A DNA stretch of 64,000 bases from Diplonema papillatum (taxonomy: Eukaryota > Euglenozoa > Diplonemea > Diplonemida > Diplonemidae): NCBI GenBank assembly GCA_030068145.1, contig JAPJBO010001050.1:1-64000 (forward strand), given 5' to 3'. The notes beneath the pieces are model-generated. The model made no database searches. It saw only the letters and a list, made by a program, of their open reading frames with translations, and was not told the DNA's origin. The position numbers and the translations under genes were made by a program. Shown in pieces: positions 53,001-60,375 of this stretch (within the stretch, counting starts at the first letter, position 1; every line of letters starts with the position of its first letter).

Positions 53001-53011
53001 TCATCCGATAA
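47033..53011 (+). CDS. LINE ORF2: AlkB-like dioxygenase - 2A - AP endonuclease - reverse transcriptase
   Basis: Residues are counted from GTG at 47081. AlkB domain ~80-245: NWYRRGVGINPHKD gives N159/Y161 and HxD (H170, D172); distal His is H222; RVSLTYR (R233, R239) fits the family's RxNLTFR. 2A motif 309-316 (DIEQNPGP). AP endonuclease ~320-560: TLNVTSL, QEV, GDLNTE, TRIDRILLN and PGHRLV give the catalytic set. RT ~870-1150: DFRKCFD, GILQGCP and YADD (1086-1089). CCHC finger C1419-C1437; Cys/His-rich module ~1707-1820 (CCRHHHH); basic tail to 1976. No in-frame AUG precedes H170 (the first is Met just after it), so the AlkB part needs UGA readthrough, frameshifting or non-AUG initiation. After 2A skipping, the endonuclease-RT would start at Pro316. 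Confidence 0.85.
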   Translation: MPPRPVPGASCGPARPVQAAQRVSPSTQFDDGAGEGGGDPSSSSSSFCPPLSHNAPGLISPGNLPAAHKQSPHKGQRACGGGPVRVEGAIPGLSFQTIPRDLLDRLSRVPELGPKATWRRLGGEQSRETQQWGHAYRQGGPPVRLERGIPEGPLKEAADLIRDRLGWEPDQLLANWYRRGVGINPHKDQRELGPRVATISLLSDTVMEWERGSRRVRTPLPVGTLCHMEGEARSLWTHGIRPDDVARDRVSLTYRAVREAASQRLQGRDTPQETPPMPPPPRPQASSPPPQQQFSPAPRTDLCNRQRTLISIKETTRQQLLSAGDIEQNPGPGRTEMKFATLNVTSLLQYLPAADAVEADLLCCQEVTLLPCKRAQAEEYLRKWCCHWGLPPPGRLCRNSGSRSTVNAANGGLSTLVLRPIPAYDTMTALSHAAIRSPDRVSHTVVATGAGNTFVHVFNVYCPSGNGRAESEEREDMLEKILFAAADSLGDVPIMVMGDLNTEEDRSPVLRKALRNGWSDAAELHHARTGDTPPPPTFTSARTTGTRIDRILLNRITTGAFRQCVTTAVNVPGHRLVTMTLDIAALRQIVWRFKVPREIPTEGGPKWGLSDTEANREAVQRLTNSDFAERLAAQRVEEAWLEWSRVSEQYLQDAFGIPAEERGRSTGRGIKTSPKRVCITASTASDGSGAANSRQLRLRKAIHRMERICSYLAQRRGPEAVPHEVSRCWQNSRRLAQACMKGGQGTEGFPDHEEAKQLLTALREETSRLGREGSAARFTKYRDKLNERADASRRCLTTICAGRAEPSGVLRTGAGVTANVDEMDEALNTAWDPILRKYKDGPEPEYEPFRDRFQDHIGPHLMEAGTITGEELRILLRKKPKKSASGVDGWRMAELRELPLPLLNALADVMNLVEATGDWPASMTTALVSMVPKDESQDPLHTRPITVTSAVYRLWACRRLADIVLWQEGWIEEGQKGFRPGHRIEDVLMEIGLEVEDALLDGEPLYGVALDFRKCFDMVPREVVLRLAEDLGLHGRVLKPLRAIYSLLARRFKLPLGVGREFSVTNGILQGCPVSVILINALLSVVMKAVKKEAEGVSPKSYADDATLLSRLSEAALQKGVDIVDEFCTLTGMQLNLEKTIAFSTRQRHQSTLRLRSGNALLRFSKSVTCLGALVSTAKNRKERSDSKRVERAAALAEGLRHAPFRYEKRVRIVQSNVLPAALSGCSFAPVSKVAMKRLTTSVMGLIWGGANPKRAREMVLNFQEKGHLTDPGTCLAYRVTTAFYAACERLPRLLPLMESIRGRYAEGDQPLGPVGLAMRSMEECGHIWEPGPLSRTLRRNGAVFDPLASSPSKRGHEVRADLRTRTWARLMARRPGYQGLERADLERTNAFWKTRECSAHTAKLIRVAIAGGVNTAEFTSRMRQAGAEPQAPSCKHCGSGVTENEQHIYWDCDAYSHIRRREAHAGLMAANRTEWPRCTLEHGVVVPGNAHLSRRLQEMMAEILAERAGLEARGWVARNPTTPWSRADAMPAEKFDHPFARIAPAWTWERNKTWGLPTFYALVAWLSDMQWTESGQASMLELAIDFELFSGLSMPLHGNAPKGVRERGNVLRCMMSALDKLAAQQGLGSCMRGERVCPTTSLSFMGISGISGVRPRPRFREAHTGTILEEQVKGSDVGTQCPAYPDWTIGRAARWALPAPPQLHPDPVHMPGVDIEKALVTCATHHKGKCEACRALVRRDVPTVEMCCRHHHHANDGQPIAVCTEHSTTKCGECKTAAACCRSGHHACRTHGRGTCQECKRLPTLTQRRPAACCRRGHHQSNEPNVPSTPGRNKKKRPSSPTQVGVQRGTPVGKRAAQAPPAATKKETATTGRATKRPPPTPGTSERPALKKRVLGTPKEGPIAGRKRKKTKATTPDSGVHRRKKKVPRASSSQKRPGTTGTPMPSKVKNGHTCPPSYSPTQSLESQESQTPLAPQMLDLDDAMAGDDVIR
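48005..48028 (+). other. 2A ribosome-skipping motif DIEQNPGP
   Basis: Codons 48005-48028 encode DIEQNPGP, preceded by QQLLSAG. This is the canonical 2A consensus D(V/I)ExNPGP, with skipping expected between Gly (48023-48025) and Pro (48026-48028). It sits exactly in the linker between the AlkB domain and the start of the endonuclease (MKFATLNV, 48041). 2A peptides are established in some trypanosome and animal non-LTR elements. Confidence 0.88.
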
Positions 53012-53100
53012 CCTGACTTTCAAGGCAGTGCATGCTAATCCATGTGGTTCATGTACTTAAAAGAACTCAATGCTTAACAGTGCTCACGTGGGCGGTGTCT
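53012..53100 (+). other. LINE 3' UTR/tail
   Basis: Starts at TAACCTGACTTTCAAGGCAG and contains TGCATGCTAATCCATGTGG, TACTTAAAAGAACTCAATGC and CACGTGGGCGG. It is conserved at 55019-55107, 54112-54198 (partial) and 1970-2082 (diverged). This is a candidate recognition site for the element's RT. Confidence 0.7.
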
Positions 53101-53339
53101 TCGGACAGCACTTCGTGATGTTCGCATCACAAAACAAAGAAGACAGTGAAATGGTCGTTACCTAGTCGGGTTTCGCTCGCGACCGTTTCCTGAACAATCC
53201 TTCACTAAATCCGCGGTTAAATAACCTAGCCTCAGTGGTGCAAGCACCACGCGCTCTTCAAACCCAAGAAACATTTTCCCCCCTACAATCAGGGAGTGCC
53301 CTGAGTTTTTTAACTGATTGCTCAGACACGGTTGTAGGG

Positions 53340-53530
53340 GCCTTCTCCCCGGGACGGATTCGCCTGTGCTCTAGTAGCACGGGTGGTCCTGGCTGTGACG
53401 AGCTACGAACAGCCGCCTGACAAACCAGACTCACACCGCAGTCCTGTCTGCAGACACTCAGGTTCCGCGCTGATGATGGTCCGCCTTATGTGTCCGTGGC
53501 TTAAAGGACCGAAACACGGCGCAGACGGGA
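53340..53530 (+). repeat. dispersed repeat R3, copy 2
   Basis: Same ~190-bp sequence as 43495-43690 with about 10 percent differences and small indels. Confidence 0.75.
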
Positions 53531-53734
53531 CCAGTGCGGTGTTGAGCACATACCCATCCCAAGCACGTTCTTGCAATCCCCCCTACCTCCCTTCCATTCG
53601 GAGTCGAAGCAGCTACGTCGAGTATTTTACGTTTTCTTCGGAGGAAGACTTGATGCTGGCGTCAACAGGCATGAGAAGCAAAATAAACGTTTAACCAAGA
53701 TTTTCCGTAAGGTGGTGGGGGGGTACAGGTGGCG

Positions 53735-54109
53735 ATGGGTCGTTACAGAAAGCAGGTCTGGGTGAAGATCTACGGCACGCCTTGGTGGCCCGGGAAGCTG
53801 TGCGAGGGGGTAGAATGCCCGCCCGACAAAGACGGGTATGTCGCTCACTACCAGTCGGGCGACGGTGCCTACATCAAAAAAGACGACGCCAACGAAGTGA
53901 CTGACATCCTGCCGGGCCAGCTATCGAACGAGGCAATCGAGAAGTGGGGCGAAGGCGGAAGTGACGCTCTGAAGGCGGCCCTGCGGGAGGCCGCTGCCGA
54001 CGCTGAAGACGGGCTGACGATGCCGCTGCTGGAAAGGATGTGGGCAAAGGTCTTAGCCAACCAGCTAGTAGCCCTTTCTCGGGGTATGCGCGTTTTTCCT
54101 TTACTTTGA
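53735..54109 (+). CDS. PWWP-domain protein, first exon (partial)
   Basis: ATG at 53735 (MGRYRKQVW) is preferred over the GTG six bases earlier. Residues 6-55 form a PWWP domain: VWVKIYGTPWWPGKL gives the PWWP core in full, followed by GYVAHYQSGDGAYIKKDD with the beta-barrel aromatic positions. PWWP modules read methylated histone tails and DNA. Residues ~65-115 are acidic and helical. The frame is GC3-biased until CTCGGG|GTATGC (about 54085), a good splice donor, after which coding character is lost. A LINE tail begins at 54112, so later exons are displaced or absent from this window. TGATGCTGGCGTCAA, a motif repeated in the window, lies ~85 bp upstream. Confidence 0.7.
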   Translation: MGRYRKQVWVKIYGTPWWPGKLCEGVECPPDKDGYVAHYQSGDGAYIKKDDANEVTDILPGQLSNEAIEKWGEGGSDALKAALREAAADAEDGLTMPLLERMWAKVLANQLVALSRGMRVFPLL

Positions 54110-54111
54110 TC

Positions 54112-54198
54112 ATAGGTGTCACGGCAAGTTTTGGCAGCCGCTGCTTAACCAGCAGTGCATGCTAATCCATGTGGTTCATGTCCTTAAAAGAACTCAAT
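54112..54198 (+). mobile_element. LINE 3' tail fragment
   Basis: Begins GTGTCACGGCAAG as at 1970 and continues through TGCATGCTAATCCATGTGG and AACTCAATGCTTAACC. It stops at CACGTG, where the truncated LINE copy begins. The conserved continuation GGGCGG is missing. Confidence 0.75.
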
Positions 54199-55107
54199 GC
54201 TTAACCACGTGCGCGACCCATCACAAAGGGAAGTGTGAGGCGTGCAGAGCACTCGTCCGAAGGGACGCTCCCACGGTAGAGATGTGCTGCCGGCACCATC
54301 ACCACGCGGACGATGGGCAGCCGATCGCGGTGTGCTCAGAGCACAGCACGACGAAGTGCGGCGAGTGCAAGACGGCGGCGGCGTGTTGCCGCAGCGGGCA
54401 TCATGCCTGCCGCACGCATGGTAGAGGAACCTGCCAAGAGTGCAAAAGGCTCCCTACGCTGACGCAGAGGCGACCGGCGGCATGTTGCAGCCGCGGCCAC
54501 CACCAGTCCAACAAGCCGAACGTCCAGTCAACCCCCGGACGCAACAAGAAGAAGAGGCCCTCCTCACCCACCCAGGTGGGCGTACAACGGGAACGCCAGT
54601 AGGAAAGCGAGCGGCGCAAGCGCCGCTCGCGGCAACGAAAAAGGAGACGGCGACGACCGGACGGGCGACCAAGAGGCCGCCACCAACGCCAGGAACCAGC
54701 GAACGACCAGCGCTGAAGAAGAGGGTGCTCGGCACCCCGAAGGAAGGCCCGATCGCCGGCCGCAAGCGGAAGAAGACGAAGCCGATCACACCCGACTCAG
54801 GGGTGCATCGAAGGAAGAAGAAGGAACCGAGGGCAAGCAGCTCTCAGAAACGACCGGGGACCACGGGCACACCAATGCCCTCGAAAGTGGAAAACGGGCA
54901 CTCCTGCCCGCCCTCGTACTCGCCGACTCAGTCTTTGGAATCGCAAGAAAGCCAAACCCCGCTAGCTCCACAAATGCTCGACCTTGACGACGCAATGGCA
55001 GGTGACGACGTCATCCGATAACCTGACTTTCAAGGCAGTGCATGTTAATCCGTGTGGTTCATGTACTTAAAAGAACTCAATCCTTAACCAAATTTGACGT
55101 GGGCGGC
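54199..55107 (+). mobile_element. 5'-truncated LINE copy (last ~270 codons of ORF2 plus 3' UTR)
   Basis: From CACGTGCGCGACCC this copy matches 52195-53100 at high identity, with a few substitutions and one small indel region near 54590. The Cys/His module and basic tail remain an open frame to TAA at 55019. It is joined to the preceding tail at a shared CACGTG. The AlkB, endonuclease and RT domains are absent. Confidence 0.88.
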
Positions 55108-55690
55108 TTTGGATTTACATCTATATAATGACACCTCAATACAAAAAAAGTTGTCGACAACGAACAAGTAGTAGTAGTAGTAGTAGTATGTGTCGTCTGC
55201 CGAAGCAGCCGGAGACAGCAGACGCAGGGGGCAGGTCTTGCTTTACTTTTCTCTTCTTCATGGAGACCCGCCCCCGGCATCCCGACTGTCCAATCACTGT
55301 CGAGAAAGGTTTGCGCCTATTGTGATGAGGTGGTTGACCAGGCCCCCACGAAGTCTTATACACAACACGGCTACAACACGAGGATGCAGCCCTGCTTAGG
55401 TGTGCACTGCCATCGGCCATTGGCTGCTAAGCACCCCCCGACCGGTCGATTTGCCACTTTTGCGGCTCTATTCGCCGGGCGGTGCTGTCAGCACTTATTT
55501 CGCGTCGCATCAAGTACATGATGCTGGCGGTTGGGGGATCGGCGACCGCGACTCAATTAAGGTGCGGTCAACAGCGTCGCCACGTGAAGGCCCCTCCATG
55601 ACACCTGAATGACACCTCAATACAAAAAAGGTTGTCGACAACGAACAAGTAAAATAATAAAACAATACTACGTATTTCTTTTTTCGAGAC
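55108..55690 (+). repeat. dispersed/duplicated segment around TGACACCTCAATACAAAAAA
   Basis: ATGACACCTCAATACAAAAA, followed by GTTGTCGACAACGAACAAGT, occurs at 55128-55170 and again at 55610-55650. GTTGTCGACAAC is a perfect 12-bp palindrome in both. A GTA-repeat follows the first copy (55167-55188). No gene was recognised between them. Confidence 0.6.
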
Positions 55691-55894
55691 ATTGCGTGGG
55701 GGAGCCAGTCAGTTGTGAGACTGGCAGGTGAGCAACGCCACCTCCCCTAGCGAGCTCTCGGATCAAGCTGCGTCTGATGCAGCTGTTGTATGAATCGCTT
55801 ACATACACTCAGAATAGTGGCAACCTGTTTTTGGGCCAAAAGGGCCTGCCAGCACTGATGGGACATCTTTGTCATTTCTTTATAAAGAAGGAGC

Positions 55895-56270
55895 GCACTT
55901 CAAAAAAAGTCGAATTATTAGTCGGTAATAAGCAACAATACAATCCCGCGGATTGAACTTTAACTCTAGAAACACACCCAAAACACTCTAAAACATAGAT
56001 GGCGAGTTGGAAGACGGGGGCGGTGACGGAGAGGAGCTGTCTCCGATTCTGTATCGGGACCCCTACGACGCGCTCGGCATCCACCCGGACGACGACCCGA
56101 ACGTCGACCTGGACACCGGCTTCGTGGTCAGGGTGAGTGTACCGGCCGACGTGGAAGCCGCCGCGGAGGAGGAGCGGGAGCGGGCGGCGCTGCGGTGACG
56201 CTCTAAGCGGACTGCATCGCGGTCGCCCCGGAAATGACAAGACCCAAACAGGAACTGGGAGCGCACTTCA
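55895..56270 (+). pseudogene. truncated upstream duplicate of the following ORF
   Basis: About 345 bp duplicate 56250-56600, including the non-coding leader (GGAGCGCACTTCAAAA) and the first ~55 codons (LSPILYRDPYDALGIHPDDD). After AALR the frame ends in TGA at 56198 and homology stops. The copy is a tandem, truncated duplication. Confidence 0.75.
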
Positions 56271-56368
56271 AAATAAGTTCGAATTATTAGCCGGTAGTAA
56301 GCAACAATTCAATCCCGCGGATTCTCATGCGAACTTTAACTCCAGAAACACACCCCAAAAAACTCTAA

Positions 56369-57496
56369 AACACAGATCGCGAGTTGGAAGACGGGGACGA
56401 TGACGAAGAGGAGCTGTCTCCGATTCTGTATCGGGACCCCTACGACACGGTCGGAATCCACCCGGACGACGACCCGAACGTCGGTCAGGACACCGGCTTC
56501 GTGGTCAGGGTGATCCCGGCCGACGCGAGTCCTGCTGACGTGGAAGCCGCCGCGAAGGAGGAGCGGGAGCGGGCGGCGCTGGCGGAGAAGCTGGCGGCGC
56601 TGCGGTGGACGCTCTGCGTGGACTGCATCGCGGTCGCCCGGCCGGAGTTCCGGAGGGAGGCCGAGGTGCTACGGGATGAGGGGGTGCAGGTGCAGCCGGC
56701 GTTCACCTTCGAGAACATCAAGGAGCAGGCCCGGAGCTTGGTCCTCAGGCAGCACCTCATCGCCAAACCGGACTCAGCGGAGATCGTTCGAAGCATCACC
56801 CTCCGCGCCGCCAAGGAAGGCGACCAACCATGGGAATTTTTCACGGAAGATCTCCTCTCCGAAACCGCAGCGGCGGGTGAAGTGATCTCGCTGATGGTGG
56901 TGTTCACCCCTGTCGAGACCGCTGCGATGAAGCGGGATCGGCAGCAGTTGGAGTACTACCGCGCCGAGCGCGTCTCTAAGACGCAGTCGGCGGCGCTGTT
57001 CAGGGACCTGATGGAGGACAGTCTAAACAGCGCACTTGCGGAGCGTTGGACGTACATGGTGCATCTAGTCACCGCACTCAAGGCGCGCTGTGTGTGCTGC
57101 GGGGTGGTGCTTGAACCGTTGAAGAGCCGCCGACACAACTACGCGTTCGCAGACAGAATCATCGGCCATCTCGCCGAGCACGCTGAAGCCATCGCGCGGG
57201 GGCCCCTCGAAAACAGAGAGGCGCTGACCGCCGCGGGAAGCCGGCTGCCTGTCTTGGCAGAGGTGCCGTGCCTGTCGCTGCTCGCGACCGACGACGAAAT
57301 CCTCGCCGCGAGTGAGAGCTACGGGGTCAGCAAGCCTCAGGCGCAGCAGGCTATCGCCGAGGCTTTCGACGTGGTCCACCCCATCCTCGACGAGTACCCT
57401 TCGCCCCCGGTGCTCGGAGAGACCGGCAAGCGCAACGTCGTGCTCACGTACGAAAAACCCCGCAGCCGCCGCAGAAGAAACGCGATGCTGACGTGA
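56369..57496 (+). CDS. unknown acidic-to-helical protein (~370 aa), start uncertain
   Basis: The frame is open from a TAA at 56366 to TGA at 57496. No AUG lies near the N-terminus, and the region opens with a splice-acceptor-like AAAACACAG at 56367-56375. It is probably an internal or terminal exon. The N-terminal ~30 residues are strongly acidic (DDDEEELSPILYRDPYD). The rest is helical with Ala/Glu/Arg-rich stretches and a Cys pair (ARCVCCGVVLEP), and ends very basic (RSRRRR). GC3 bias is strong and uniform, supporting real coding. I do not recognise the family. Confidence 0.55.
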   Translation, partial: NTDRELEDGDDDEEELSPILYRDPYDTVGIHPDDDPNVGQDTGFVVRVIPADASPADVEAAAKEERERAALAEKLAALRWTLCVDCIAVARPEFRREAEVLRDEGVQVQPAFTFENIKEQARSLVLRQHLIAKPDSAEIVRSITLRAAKEGDQPWEFFTEDLLSETAAAGEVISLMVVFTPVETAAMKRDRQQLEYYRAERVSKTQSAALFRDLMEDSLNSALAERWTYMVHLVTALKARCVCCGVVLEPLKSRRHNYAFADRIIGHLAEHAEAIARGPLENREALTAAGSRLPVLAEVPCLSLLATDDEILAASESYGVSKPQAQQAIAEAFDVVHPILDEYPSPPVLGETGKRNVVLTYEKPRSRRRRNAMLT

Positions 57497-57504
57497 TTCG
57501 CTTC

Positions 57505-57905
57505 CTGCGTGGACCACTTCCAGTACACGGTGCTGGTCCTTGGGGACGGGGCTGTCGGGAAGATGATCCTGATCAACTGGTTCTGCAACGGTTTGTTCAA
57601 GGAGTCCTACAAGCAGACCATCGGCCTTGACTTCTTCGTGAAGCGCGTCTTGCTCCCCGGCAACGTGCACGACGACCCTGCAGATCTGGGACATCCGCAG
57701 GCAGAGTCGGAAGCTGGGAATGTACGGCAGCCACTGCATCGTGCTGCAAGTCCGGGACTGCCACGCTGCGTTCCGACTCTTGCAGACGGCCGCTATGTGT
57801 TTCACGAGCACGTCCGCCTTCTCTTTACGGAAAAGACACATTTGAACCTGTGCACTTACACTCCGGACTTCGAAGCTGTACGGCTGGGCCTTCTTTATTC
57901 CTGAT
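57505..57905 (+). pseudogene. Rab28-like GTPase pseudogene
   Basis: YTVLVLGDGAVGK followed by KQTIGLDFFVKRVLLPGN matches the P-loop and switch I region of Rab28-type small GTPases. The P-loop Ser/Thr that binds Mg is Met here (GKM). After VLLPGNVH the open frame loses homology, but a shifted frame at ~57680 reads LQIWDI, the next conserved strand. A frameshift has therefore occurred. The WDxxGQ switch II Gly/Gln and the later G4 and G5 motifs are missing. It starts within 20 bp of the preceding ORF's stop. It is a dead partial copy. Confidence 0.6.
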
Positions 57906-58790
57906 GTCTGCACGTCCGCATGAAGGATACCCAAGCAAGCTGACCTGCAGGCCGATCCCGCAGACGCGTCTGCGTTTTCAAAATCTGCAGAATGAAGTAA
58001 CCCCGAGCTCACGCCCATTTAAAGTTTGAGAATAGGTCGAGGAAGCGATTTCCCCAATGCCTCCAATCATTCGCTTTACCTGGCGTAACTCCTGTTTTGG
58101 TTCTAGCTATCCTGAGGGAAACTTCGGAGTGAACCAGCTACTACAGACGTCTTGGGGGGGGGGGACTTCCGAAATAGCGCAAGTCATGTCGAATAAGCAA
58201 ACCCGCTTTTTTTTGCCGGGAATACTCGAAGGAGGCCGCATGTCCGCGAATCTTTCAGAATCTCGCGAGTAGTCGTGCTCATCATCACGCAGCATGCCGG
58301 TGACGACTCCCCGCGTGCACCGCGAGGAAGCCCCGAATCTTCGAGGAGCTGTGCTGTGGCCCGCAGGAAACACACGGGGGGATTCGCGGTTAGTGCCAGC
58401 CTAGTGCCGCAGCGTTGCGGTCGATTGATTCAGGTGGCTTCCGGCAGACTGTGAACCGGCAACGCAGCCCGGGGTCGATGAGCTGCCCTGTTTCGTCGAC
58501 CAGCAACGCATAATATTTCCTTTGGGTTGATCCTTGTCATCTCACACGAAGATTCCGGGAGAAAAAGAGGTGGGGCGATCCAGAGCGGGAAATCTTGGGA
58601 GGAGGGGAAAACTTGATCCAACGGGTAGGCAGAAGACTTCTTTTCAGACGTGCTGCATACCAACGTCAAGTCTTCTTCGTAGAAAGAGAGAGGAAGTGCA
58701 AGGCGTCCCAAAGTTAGGTACAATGACCCGATGCGGGACTTGAACCCTTCCGGGCTATCCTCTTTCACTGCAGGGGATATCACATGATAA
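57906..58790. other. no recognisable gene
   Basis: Contains a G-run at 58154-58163 and, inverted, the block CGTCAAGTCTTCTTC (58662-58676) related to the repeated GAAGACTTGATGC motif. Nothing else supported. Confidence 0.4.
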
Positions 58791-59052
58791 GATGCCAAAA
58801 AACCCCCCCTCCCCTTTGCACTAATAAAACATTTTTTGACGTCATCCTATACTGTATGCCGGCCCCGAAACCCTGTCTGTGCGGCCGAAAACGGGCCCTA
58901 AACGGTTTTCGGCGGGTTAAGTGGAGGTAAAGGAAAGGGGCCTCAGAAGGCACACCAGTGGGCCCAGATGGGGTTTCGGGGCCAGTCAGGGGGGACGTCG
59001 AAAAGTAGTTTATTAGTGCAAAGGGGACGGGGGGGGGGGGGGGTTTGGCATC
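58791..59052. mobile_element. foldback MITE, 262 bp, with ~50-bp inverted repeats
   Basis: GATGCCAAA (58791) pairs with TTTGGCATC (ending 59052). The arms continue through CCCCCCTCCCCTTTGCACTA / TAGTGCAAAGGGGACGGGGG and GACGTC on both sides. A second paired block (GGCCCCGAAACCC near 58863; GGGTTTCGGGGCC near 58971) extends the foldback. The termini match the small element at 24941-25040. No ORF; non-autonomous. Confidence 0.75.
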
Positions 59053-59149
59053 GTCTCATATTGTCGATCGTGAGAGACGATCAGTTGGGTATCTTGCGAA
59101 CTTTGTTTGATTAAAAAGAAGTTTGCTATTATGCCAGCTAGGCGGGCCG

Positions 59150-60375
59150 GCGGTGCCCGGGTCGTAGCTCCGGACCCACAGGTAGAACCCAACGGACGCA
59201 GCCCGGCGCCGCCGAGCACCAGCCGGCGGCCCCACACACGAGCGCCCTGCTCCGCATCGGGGGGTCTCATGAAAACCAGTCAAGGCCGTGGAGGGGGGAG
59301 CTGCGTCGGGCGATCGTTGACAACCCCAAGCGTGTCTACGACTGGTGCAAGCAGCCGGAGAGGCACAGCACCCTGTTCGTTGAGAGGGAGGACGGGTCGG
59401 TGACCGCCGATCTCCATGAGAATGAGATCCTGCGAGGCGAGAAAGCGTGGAGAGGCGTGTTCCAGATGTACAGGGAAGTACGCCGAGCACCAGCCGGCGG
59501 CCCCACACACGAGCGCCCTGCTCCGCATCGGGGGGTCTCCCGAAAACCAGTCAAGGCCGTGGAGGGGGGAGCTGCGTCGGGCGATCGATGACAACCCCAA
59601 GCGTGTCTACGACTGGTGCAAGCAGCCGGAGAGGCACAGCACCCTGTTCGCTGAGAGGGAGGACGGGTCGGTGACCGCCGATCTCCATGAGAATGAGATC
59701 CTGCGAGGCGAGAAAGCGTGGAGAGGCGTGTTCCAGATGTACAGGGCAAGTACGCCGAGCACCAGCCGGCGGCCCCACACACGAGCGCCCTGCTCCGCAT
59801 CGGGGGGTCTCCCGAAAACCAGTCAAGGCCGAGGAGGGGGGAGCTGCGTCGGGCGATCGATGACAACCCCAAGCGTGTCTACGACTGGTGCAAGCAGCCG
59901 GAGAGGCACAGCACCCTGTTCGCTGAGAGGGAGGACGGGTCGGTGACCGCCGATCTCCATGAGAATGAGATCCTGCGAGGCGAGAAAGCGTGGAGAGGCG
60001 TGTTCCAGATGTACAGGGAAGTACGCCGAGCACCAGCCGGCGGCCCCACACACGAGCGCCCTGCTCCGCATCGGGGGGTCTCCCGAAAACCAGTCAAGGC
60101 CGAGGAGGGGGGAGCTGCGTCGGGCGATCGATGACAACCCCAAGCGTGTCTACGACTGGTGCAAGCAGCCGGAGAGGCACAGCACCCTGTTCGCTGAGAG
60201 GGAGGACGGGTCGGTGACCGCCGATCTCCATGAGAATGAGATCCTGCGAGGCGAGAAAGCGTGGAGAGGCGTGTTCCAGATGTACAGGGAAGTACGCCGA
60301 GCACCAGCCGGCGGCCCCACACACGAGCGCCCTGCTCCGCATCGGGGGGTCTCCCGAAAACCAGTCAAGGCCGGC
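59150..60375 (+). repeat. 272-bp tandem array (~4.5 copies) of a LINE-like coding fragment
   Basis: The block GGGCGATCGATGACAACCCC recurs near 59309, 59580, 59852 and 60123, a period of ~271-272 bp, with very few differences. One frame reads NPKRVYDWCKQPERHSTLFA, then DLHENEILRGEKAWRGVF, resembling the linker between endonuclease and RT in LINE ORF2 proteins. The unit is not a multiple of 3, so the frame shifts at each junction and stops follow. It is not a functional gene. Confidence 0.75.

Larger units (their letters stand above)
45173..53100 (+). mobile_element. full-length non-LTR retrotransposon (LINE) with AlkB, 2A, AP endonuclease and RT
   Basis: Two long ORFs share one frame and are separated by TGA at 47030-47032. 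ORF1 is Gag-like; ORF2 contains, in order, an AlkB-type dioxygenase, a 2A peptide, an exonuclease-endonuclease-phosphatase (AP type) domain, RT, a CCHC finger and a Cys/His-rich tail. The 3' UTR is about 90 bp and ends near CACGTGGGCGG. Relatives of that tail lie at 1970-2082 and 54112-54198, and a truncated copy of the 3' end at 54199-55106. No poly(A) or target duplication could be fixed. All domains are intact, suggesting recent activity. Confidence 0.85.

Noticed and set aside
54159..55021. The truncated LINE copy as an independent host zinc-finger gene
   Set aside because: It matches LINE ORF2 codons 1707-1976 and the LINE 3' UTR at high identity, so it is a 5'-truncated insertion rather than a gene.
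58715..58775. tRNA-like GGTTCAAGTCC box on the minus strand
   Set aside because: The T stem does not pair well and no A box or acceptor stem was found.
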